NCBI RefSeq assembly: GCF_001667035.1
Contig: NZ_LZIR01000008.1
Coordinates: 1 to 64,000, forward strand
DNA length: 64,000 nt
Source: Mycobacterium sp. 852002-51057_SCH5723018
GTDB lineage: Bacteria > Actinomycetota > Actinomycetes > Mycobacteriales > Mycobacteriaceae
Reading direction: 5' to 3'
Numbering within the stretch: position 1 is the first letter of the stretch; every line of letters begins with the position of its first letter. Positions 57,874-64,000 of this stretch are shown here, piece after piece. The position numbers and the translations under genes were made by a program. A model generated the notes under the pieces. It had not been told where the DNA came from. It searched no databases and saw only the letters and a program-made list of their open reading frames with translations.

Positions 57874-57912
57874 TCGCGACAAATCACATTCCAACTACCG
57901 AAGGGATAAGCG

Positions 57913-59520
57913 GTGCTGACCGACTTCGACCGGCGCGTACGCGCGAACCAACGACGCCTTGCCGCTGATTTGACGCACCACTATGACTTCATCGTCTGCG
58001 GTGCCGGATCGTCCGGCTCTGTCGTCGCCCGCCGGCTGGCGGACGACCCGGCAGTCAGTGTGTTGTTGCTGGAGGCGGGCGGCGCCGACGAGTTACCCAG
58101 TGTCACCGACGCAAACCTCTGGCACACCAACTTGGGCGCTACGACGGATTGGGCCTTCCGGGCCGAACCGAACCAGCATCTCAACGGCAGAATATTAACG
58201 CTATCCATGGGCAAAGTCCTCGGTGGTGGCTCCAGCATCAACGTTATGGCATGGGCCCGTGGCCACAAGGCTGATTGGGACTTCTTCGCCGCCGAATCGG
58301 GGAATAACGCCTGGAGCTACGCGTCGGTTCTGGACATCTACCGTCGCATCGAAGATTGGCATGGCGTACCCGATCCCGAATACCGGGGGTGCGGCGGACC
58401 TGTTTTCGTGCAACCGAAATGCAATCCTCACCCTGCTGGGCCGGCCGTGCTCGAAGCAGCCAAATGCCTGGACATCGTTCCGTTCGACCATCCCAACGGA
58501 AAGATGATGGAAGGTAAAGGCGGTGCGGCGATCATGGACCTCCGGGTTCGTGACGGCAAGCGCCAATCGGTATTCCGGTCCTACACATATCCATACATGG
58601 ACCGGCCCAACCTGACCGTGCTGCCGAATGCGCTGGTGCGGCGCGTGATGATCAATCGCCACAAGGCCACTGGCGTCGAAGTCCGCTATCGCGGCGAAGT
58701 GCACCAATTTCAGGCCGGCGTCGAGATCGTGCTGTCAATGGGCGCGATCCATACCCCTAAAGTCCTGATGCTCTCCGGAGTCGGCGACGAAATACGGTTG
58801 CACCAATTGGATATTCCTGTCGCTCAACATCTTCCCGGAGTGGGCCGCAACCTTCACGACCATCTTGCCTTCACGTGTGTGTGGGAATCGCCAGGCGACG
58901 AGCCGCAGCATCAAACAGGCGATGTCATGCTGTTCTGGCCGAGTCAGGCCGGCAAGGCACAGCCTGATTTCTTCGCGTGCCAAGGCGCGCTGCTGCTCGC
59001 CAGTCCGGAAAATGTAGCCCGATTCGGGTTTCCCGACACCGGCTGGATTTTGCACGGTGCGCTCACGCAGCCCAAGAGCCGCGGCGCGGTCGAACTGACC
59101 AGCCCGGATCCCGATGAGCCTGTCAGGGTGCGGCACAACGGCTTGTCGCACCCCGACGACCTCAGGCTCGCCGTGAAATGTGTTGAGGATATGCGTGAAA
59201 TAGGCAACTCCACGCTGCTGCGCCCATTTACGGAGCGCGAGGTTATGCCCGGCGACCTGAAGGGCGAGGCCCTCGTGAGCTATCTGCGTGACGCCGCACT
59301 CAGCTTCTGGCACCAAGTCGGCACGGCCAAGATGGGGCGCGATGCACTCGCCGTCGTCGACGGCAGCCTGAAAGTCTACGGCGTGGAAAACCTCCGCGTC
59401 GCCGACGGATCCATCATGCCCAGGATCACCAGCGGAAACACCATGGCGCCGTGCGTGATCATCGGCGAACGCGCCGCCGAGGAGATCCGGACGGAGCACC
59501 GTCTGGCGGTCTCGGCGTGA
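57913..59520 (+). CDS. GMC-family FAD oxidoreductase
   Basis: This 535-residue flavoprotein is of the glucose-methanol-choline family. FAD site: DFIVCGAGSSGSVVARRLAD; GMC signature 1: MGKVLGGGSSINVMAWARGH; signature 2: GAIHTPKVLMLSGVG; the catalytic His pair lies in SFWHQVGTAKMG and NTMAPCVIIGERAAEEI. Members oxidise primary alcohols, choline or cyclic alcohols. GTG start with GAAGGG nearby, 39 bases after the SDR gene, so it closes this operon. Confidence 0.9.
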   Translation: MLTDFDRRVRANQRRLAADLTHHYDFIVCGAGSSGSVVARRLADDPAVSVLLLEAGGADELPSVTDANLWHTNLGATTDWAFRAEPNQHLNGRILTLSMGKVLGGGSSINVMAWARGHKADWDFFAAESGNNAWSYASVLDIYRRIEDWHGVPDPEYRGCGGPVFVQPKCNPHPAGPAVLEAAKCLDIVPFDHPNGKMMEGKGGAAIMDLRVRDGKRQSVFRSYTYPYMDRPNLTVLPNALVRRVMINRHKATGVEVRYRGEVHQFQAGVEIVLSMGAIHTPKVLMLSGVGDEIRLHQLDIPVAQHLPGVGRNLHDHLAFTCVWESPGDEPQHQTGDVMLFWPSQAGKAQPDFFACQGALLLASPENVARFGFPDTGWILHGALTQPKSRGAVELTSPDPDEPVRVRHNGLSHPDDLRLAVKCVEDMREIGNSTLLRPFTEREVMPGDLKGEALVSYLRDAALSFWHQVGTAKMGRDALAVVDGSLKVYGVENLRVADGSIMPRITSGNTMAPCVIIGERAAEEIRTEHRLAVSA

Positions 59521-59990
59521 GGGGAGTCCGTGACGGCAGCCTGAAAGGCACGACGCGCCGAGCCGTCTCGCGGGATTGGGCGTCGGGGTGACCTGCCCCT
59601 TCGTCAGCGCGCTCGAGTCGATCCCGGCCGTATTGACGCCATCACAACACGTTGCACGGCAATGCTTTTAGAGATCGTGGTACCCAGATATGTGATTTGG
59701 CTGTCGGTCGAGAAACGGCCAGTTCAACCGAATGATTGGAGTTTTGCGTGTCAACATACGGTCTGGCGCGCTGTCTTGATGTTGGCAAGATGTTCGACAT
59801 GATGTTCGGCTTTCCGCGCTTCTGATGTCGCCGGCTCGACCGCATGTTGCGCGTTGCTGAATCCAAAACTGCTTCAGGGGAACCACAATGGAACCACAAT
59901 GGAGCTATGCGAGTTCTACGACGCAAGAGAGGCGAGGCTGTCTTCGCGGGCGGGTGAATGCGTGCGGCCACAGCTGCCGCGTTAGTGAAA
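59521..59990. other. Intergenic region with an 11-bp tandem repeat
   Basis: About 470 bases lie between the convergent GMC and cupin genes with no convincing gene. GGAACCACAAT occurs twice in tandem at 59879-59900. No terminator with a T tract is seen. Confidence 0.4.
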
Positions 59991-60449
59991 CTAATGACGT
60001 GGCGTTGTCATCCTGAAGTCTGCGAAGTCGAATCCGGGTACCACCACGCAGCTGACCAGGCTGGGTTCACCATCCAGGGGGCGGGCGCGCTGCCAATAAC
60101 CGGGCGGGACGAGCAACTGCGGCTGCTGGCCGTCGTTGACGGCGGCGCCCAGCGCATACGTCACCGCAGTGGATGGTTCGCAGCCGATATCCAGCACCAG
60201 TGGACTACCACGATGGAAGAACCAAAGTTCGGCGCTGAGAACAGCATGCCAGGCGGAAGCTTCACCCGGCATCAGCAGGAATAGTATCGCCGTTCCGGCG
60301 CTGCGTGGACCACCGTATTCGGCCGGCAGTGCGGCCTGGCTGATGGTCAGATCGCTGCGCCAAGTCTCCCGGAACCAGCCGCCTTCGGGATGGGCAGAAA
60401 GATTGAGAGATTCAGCCCAGTCGGGCAATTCACTCGTCACTATGTGCAC
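59991..60449 (-). CDS. DUF985 (Cupin_5) family protein
   Basis: From a GTG this gives 152 residues, the normal length for the family. The conserved pattern is clear: HPEGGWFRETWRSD, GTAILFLLMPGEASAWHAVL, AELWFFHRGSPLVLDIG, LLVPPGYWQRARPL and VVVPGFDFADFRM. The His and Glu residues could bind a metal or sugar. Upstream in-frame starts add a basic segment without family similarity. The function of DUF985 proteins is not known. Confidence 0.78.
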   Translation of the reverse strand: MHIVTSELPDWAESLNLSAHPEGGWFRETWRSDLTISQAALPAEYGGPRSAGTAILFLLMPGEASAWHAVLSAELWFFHRGSPLVLDIGCEPSTAVTYALGAAVNDGQQPQLLVPPGYWQRARPLDGEPSLVSCVVVPGFDFADFRMTTPRH

Positions 60450-60571
60450 GGCCGTCCAAGTCGGTGGCTTTCCGGCGACCGGTGCAGCCTGTCGCCGCCT
60501 CGTCAACACTATGAAGTGAACCCAAACCGACCTAGCCATTCCCCGAAGACTGCTGGCCTGATTGCGCCGCT

Positions 60572-60711
60572 CGATAGCACCAGACCGCCGCGGGGGCGGC
60601 GAACGGTCGCTCGCGGAGTTCGACGCGCTGCTCCGCGATGCGGGGCTGCGGCGCCTCGAGGTCAGGAAGATGGACACACCGCAGAGCGTGATCGAGGCGG
60701 TGGTTGCCTAG
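60572..60711 (+). pseudogene. C-terminal remnant of a methyltransferase
   Basis: In one plus frame the sequence reads GERSLAEFDALLRDAGLRRL followed by DTPQSVIEAVVA-stop. This is the usual end of winged-helix O-methyltransferases, where the acceptor domain closes with a serine or proline followed by VIEA. No SAM-binding part precedes it. It is a fragment left by deletion or recombination. Confidence 0.5.
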
Positions 60712-60783
60712 CGCGACCGGCCATGTGCACCGGTGTCCGTGCATCCCAATTTGCGCACATAGCACACGAATTGGCTCGGATAA

Positions 60784-61860
60784 TTACCTCGTGCCCGAAG
60801 CAACCCCCGCAGGGCGGCCAGCCGATCGGCTCTCACCCGACCCGGCGGGGCTCCACCCCAATCTCGGCCCTAATTGTTGCGCCATGTCGGTGATGATCTG
60901 GACATAGTCTTCCTCGGCGAAGCTGAACGGCAGCGCGAAAGCCACTTCGTCGACGCGTCGAAACGCCGCATGGGCATACAGCGCGTCCGCCAGCTCGTCG
61001 GACGTCCCGACGTAGTCGGGACAGACGACGATGCCGCGCGGACCCTGCGGCTGCAGGGTCCGCGCGTAGCGGGCCTGGGCGTAGGCGCGGTATCTCGTAT
61101 TCTGTTCCGGCGTGGCGGAATCGGTCGGGATCACGACCAAGCCCTGTGACACGCGGGCCGTTTCGGCTCTGGGATGATGCGTCCGGAACGTGTCGATGTG
61201 CCGCGCCTGGATCGTGGCGAAGTCAGTCGACTCGCACCCCTCGTTGCTGACCAGATTCGCGGTCAGATAATTAAGCCCCTGGGACCCGGCCCACTTTGCG
61301 GACTCCAAGCCTCCGCCATACCAGACACGGCCGGCAAGACCCGGTGAGTGGGGCTGTACGTGGCGGAAGAAGTCGTCCTGGCCGGTCGCGCCCTCGAAGT
61401 CGCTCACCGGATCGCCGCGCAGACATGCCACGAGCCGCGCCACCCGTGCCTTCGAGAAATCCTCCACGTCGTGGGTCTCGGGATACAGTGCGGTCTTGAA
61501 GTGTTGGTAGAGCAGGGGCACGCCGACCGACACGCCGGCGTTGAGCCGCCCGCCGGACAAGATGTCGACGGTCGCCAAATCCTCGGCCAGCCGTACCGGG
61601 TTCTCCCAACCCAGGGGAATCACCGCGGTGCCCAACTCCACCCTGCGGGTCCGCTGGGTGGCGGCTGCCAGCAGGGCCACCGGCGAGGAAACGCCGGGTT
61701 GAAAATGTCGCTGGCGCACCCAGACCGTGTCGAAGCCAAGGTCCTCTGCGCGCTCGATCATCCGCAGCGTCTCTTGGTGACCTGGCCCGGGATCCGCCTT
61801 TTCGAACCTGCCGATGGTGAGAAAACCCAGTCGACGCAATGGTATTCCGCGTTCAGGCAT
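60784..61860 (-). CDS. LLM-class (luciferase-like) flavin oxidoreductase
   Basis: The ATG chosen gives 358 residues. It is of the bacterial luciferase-like superfamily, which uses reduced FMN or F420: RLGFLTIGRFEKADPGPGH, MIERAEDLGFDTVWVRQRHF, RRVELGTAVIPLGWENPVRL and DILSGGRLNAGVSVGVP. Without a closer comparison I cannot tell FMN from F420 dependence; F420 is made in this organism (fbiA-fbiB above). Divergent from the P450 gene across 220 bases. An upstream extension has no family similarity. Confidence 0.86.
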   Translation of the reverse strand: MPERGIPLRRLGFLTIGRFEKADPGPGHQETLRMIERAEDLGFDTVWVRQRHFQPGVSSPVALLAAATQRTRRVELGTAVIPLGWENPVRLAEDLATVDILSGGRLNAGVSVGVPLLYQHFKTALYPETHDVEDFSKARVARLVACLRGDPVSDFEGATGQDDFFRHVQPHSPGLAGRVWYGGGLESAKWAGSQGLNYLTANLVSNEGCESTDFATIQARHIDTFRTHHPRAETARVSQGLVVIPTDSATPEQNTRYRAYAQARYARTLQPQGPRGIVVCPDYVGTSDELADALYAHAAFRRVDEVAFALPFSFAEEDYVQIITDMAQQLGPRLGWSPAGSGESRSAGRPAGVASGTR

Positions 61861-62084
61861 GGCCTCGCTTCGGTTCTGGCACGGCCCATTCGCCCATGGC
61901 CCCGATGGTATGGCGCGGTCGGCGCACCAGCTAACCGCGGCGCGCACGACTCCGGCCGAGATGCGCACGCCGCGCGCTACGCTGAGCCCCGCGAAGACGT
62001 TGCGGCGCAACGCGTAGCGCTTTTAGGCCACCCCGACGCGTGCGGTGGCTAGGCGAGTTCCTCTGGTACGCATAGCGTAACCGC

Positions 62085-63290
62085 ATGGGAGCCATGCAAC
62101 CCACACTCGAGGTCGACTTAACCGACGGCCATTTCTACGCCGACGGCCGCGCCCGCGAAGCGTATCGCCGGATGCGCGAAAACCATCCGGTATTCCGCGA
62201 CCGCAACGGCCTCGCGGCGGCCGCCTCGTATCCGGCGGTCATCGACGCCGAACGCGATCCGCAGCTGTTCTCCAATGCGGGGGGCATCCGACCCGCGTAC
62301 CCGCGGATGCCCTACATGATCGACATGGACGATCCCGAACATCTCCTGCGCCGCAGGCTGGTCAGCGCGGCATTCACCGGCAAGCGGGTAAGGGACATGG
62401 CGATGCCCATCCTCCGGTTGTGCGACGAGCTGATCGACGCGGTGTGCGAGTCGGGGAGTTGCGACTTCGTCCGTGATATCGCCGCACCGCTACCGATGGC
62501 CGTCATCGGCGACATGCTCGGCGTGTTGCCCGAACAGCGCGCGACGCTGCTCAAGTGGTCCGAAGAGCTGGTGGGCGGCCCGAATTCGCCGGACGACGAG
62601 GCTTCGGTGCAGGCGGTGATGGAGGCGTTCGCCGCCTACACGGCATTTGCGAAGGACGCCGTCGCCCAACGCCGTTCGGAACCCACGGATGACCTGTTCA
62701 GTGTGCTGGCGAATGCCGAAGTCGGCGGACGGACGTTGTCGGACGACGAAATCGTCTATGAATCGCTGCTGATCCTCATCGGCGGTGACGAGACCACCCG
62801 GCACACCCTGTCCGGCGGGGTCGAACAGTTGCTGCACAACCGCGACCAATGGGAATGGCTGCGCCACGACCCGACTCTGCTGTCCGGGGCGGTGGAGGAG
62901 ATGCTGCGGTGGACGTCGCCGATCAAGAACATGTGCCGCACGCTGACGAGAGCGGCCGAGTTCCACGGGGTCCAGCTGCGCGCAGGCGAAAAGATCCTGC
63001 TTCTCTTCGAGTCGGCGAACTTTGACGAGACGGTCTTCGGCGATCCCGACAACTTTCGCGTTGACCGGAACCCGAACAATCATCTGGCGTTCGGCTTCGG
63101 CACGCACTTTTGCCTGGGCAACCAGCTGGCGCGTATGGAACTGTCGTTGATGCTCGCGCGGCTGCTGGACCGGCTTCCCGACCTGCGGCTTGCCGACGGC
63201 GCCGCGGTACTGCTGCGGCCGGCGAATTTTGTCAGCGGACCCGAGTCGATGCCGGTTGCCTTCACTCCATCGAAACCCAGGGCAAAGTGA
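62085..63290 (+). CDS. Cytochrome P450, CYP142-like
   Basis: This 401-residue soluble P450 has the heme-thiolate motif FGFGTHFCLGNQLARMELSL, the oxygen-binding I helix LILIGGDETTRHTLSGG, and the EMLRW part of the ExxR region. Many blocks recall M. tuberculosis CYP142: FSNAGGIRP, DFVRDIAAPLPMAVIGDMLG, LLFESANFDETVF and RPANFVSGPESMPVAFTPS. CYP142 hydroxylates C26 of cholesterol side chains, but in M. tuberculosis it lies with the cholesterol genes, not here. A ferredoxin gene is not present nearby. The second ATG nine bases on is an equal start. Confidence 0.9.
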   Translation: MGAMQPTLEVDLTDGHFYADGRAREAYRRMRENHPVFRDRNGLAAAASYPAVIDAERDPQLFSNAGGIRPAYPRMPYMIDMDDPEHLLRRRLVSAAFTGKRVRDMAMPILRLCDELIDAVCESGSCDFVRDIAAPLPMAVIGDMLGVLPEQRATLLKWSEELVGGPNSPDDEASVQAVMEAFAAYTAFAKDAVAQRRSEPTDDLFSVLANAEVGGRTLSDDEIVYESLLILIGGDETTRHTLSGGVEQLLHNRDQWEWLRHDPTLLSGAVEEMLRWTSPIKNMCRTLTRAAEFHGVQLRAGEKILLLFESANFDETVFGDPDNFRVDRNPNNHLAFGFGTHFCLGNQLARMELSLMLARLLDRLPDLRLADGAAVLLRPANFVSGPESMPVAFTPSKPRAK

Positions 63291-63352
63291 AGCCCTCGCT
63301 GCGACCGGCGCAGCTCTCGGCAATACTGCACGCCTGATGCGTACGGCCGCCG

Positions 63353-64000
63353 ATGTCGGCCCCGCCCGCCACACTGGCAGGCGTGCTCGACCTCATCCTG
63401 CCGCTGGAATGCGGCGGCTGCGGGGCGCCGTCGACCCGCTGGTGTGACGCCTGCGCCGCGGAGCTGGCGGTCAAGCCCGGCGAACCGCATGTGATCAGCC
63501 CCCGCATCGACCCACAGGCGCCGGTGTTCGCGCTGGGCCGCTACGCCGGCGCCCGCCGCCAGGCGATCCTCGCGCTGAAGGAGCGAGGCCGGGGCGACCT
63601 GGTCGCGCCGCTGGCCCGCGTCCTGGCCCTCGGCGTTCACCGCCTGCTGATCTGGGGGATGGTCGAGGCGCCGCTGACGATCGTGCCCGCACCGACCCGG
63701 CGCTCGGCGGCGGGCCGCCGCGGCGGCGATCCGGTCACCCGGCTGGCCCGGGCCGCGGTGGCCGGGCACCCGGACGTCACCGTCGTGCCGGTGTTGCGGA
63801 TGAAGGCGCTGGCCCGCGACTCGGTGGGCCTCGGCACGTCGGCTCGCGAGCGCAACCTCGCCGGCCGGGTCCTGCTGCGTGGTGAGTTGCCGCGTACCGA
63901 GGTGCTGGTCTTCGACGACATCGTCACCACGGGAGCGACGGCGCGCGAGTCGGTAGGCACCCTGCGCGCCGCCGGGGTCTCGGTGGCCGCGGTGTTGGCG
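63353..64000 (+). CDS. ComF-like phosphoribosyltransferase domain protein, 3' end outside window
   Basis: The frame runs through the window end (216 codons seen). The N-terminal zinc-ribbon-like part has CGGCGAPSTRWCDACAAEL, and the PRPP-binding loop is in VFDDIVTTGATARESV. LARDSVGLGTSARERNLAGR is the usual ComF segment. ComF proteins act in DNA uptake in some bacteria; in mycobacteria the role is unknown. It matches M. tuberculosis Rv3242c and marks the return to conserved order after the accessory block. Confidence 0.88.
   Translation, partial: MSAPPATLAGVLDLILPLECGGCGAPSTRWCDACAAELAVKPGEPHVISPRIDPQAPVFALGRYAGARRQAILALKERGRGDLVAPLARVLALGVHRLLIWGMVEAPLTIVPAPTRRSAAGRRGGDPVTRLARAAVAGHPDVTVVPVLRMKALARDSVGLGTSARERNLAGRVLLRGELPRTEVLVFDDIVTTGATARESVGTLRAAGVSVAAVLA

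Larger units (their letters stand above)
34034..63352. other. Accessory gene block between lpqB and comF-like gene
   Basis: In M. tuberculosis lpqB is followed by Rv3243c and then the comF-like Rv3242c (from memory). Here 29.3 kb of unrelated genes lie between them, and no recognisable Rv3243c homologue is present in what I can read. The block is rich in oxidoreductases, methyltransferases and regulators, contains several gene remnants, and looks less GC-rich than the core. No integrase, transposase, tRNA or flanking direct repeat was found, so the mode of entry is unknown. The first 220 bases after lpqB carry no gene. Confidence 0.7.

Overview
The window is high-GC actinobacterial DNA from a mycobacterium, most likely a slow grower related to the M. 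avium complex. The evidence is a 13E12-type HNH protein, WhiB2, MtrA-MtrB-LpqB, the F420 genes fbiA-fbiB, rhamnose and mannose cell-wall genes, and a gene order that follows the M. tuberculosis Rv3270 to Rv3242c block almost gene for gene (recalled from memory; no search was run).

Bases 1-4129 are a variable flank: the 3' part of a 13E12/DUF222 HNH gene, a methyltransferase-CoA transferase pair, a decayed cation-efflux gene and a small secreted protein. Bases 4192-34033 are the conserved core: pacL1-ctpC (metal export); cpsA and a coupled TIGR03089 gene; rmlD-wbbL-manB (linker and nucleotide-sugar synthesis); a NUDIX gene overlapping the orphan DNA methyltransferase mamA; fbiA-fbiB divergent from whiB2; pmmA-tobH-like-manA (mannose supply); a FAD monooxygenase; an amino-acid permease; alkB-rubA-rubB-tetR (alkane hydroxylation); sahH; tmk; and mtrA-mtrB-lpqB. 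Many of these genes overlap at GTGA or ATGA junctions, which suggests tight operons.

Bases 34034-63352 lie between lpqB and a comF-like gene, which in M. tuberculosis are separated by a single gene. Here they are separated by about 29 kb of accessory DNA that looks less GC-rich by eye. This block holds no integrase, transposase or tRNA. It contains roughly a dozen redox enzymes (flavoprotein hydroxylase, berberine-bridge-type oxidase, mycofactocin-type SDR, two other SDRs, AidB-like acyl-CoA dehydrogenase, nitronate monooxygenase, GMC oxidoreductase, luciferase-like enzyme, CYP142-like P450), a CoA ligase, two hydrolases, three methyltransferases, two cupins, and six regulators (three AraC paralogues, PaaX, TetR, Crp/Fnr). 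The layout suggests regulated modules for oxidising, methylating or degrading a lipophilic or cyclic compound; the substrate is not known.

The most informative new structure is in the left half of the block. An AraC-type promoter (direct GCGCAGC repeats 21 bp apart, upstream of conserved -35 and -10 blocks) drives the oxidase-O-methyltransferase operon. A second copy of that promoter, fused to the decayed tail of an oxidase and the decayed head of a methyltransferase, lies at 36100-36445. It is the fossil of a duplicated operon and may now drive a cupin and a flavoprotein gene.
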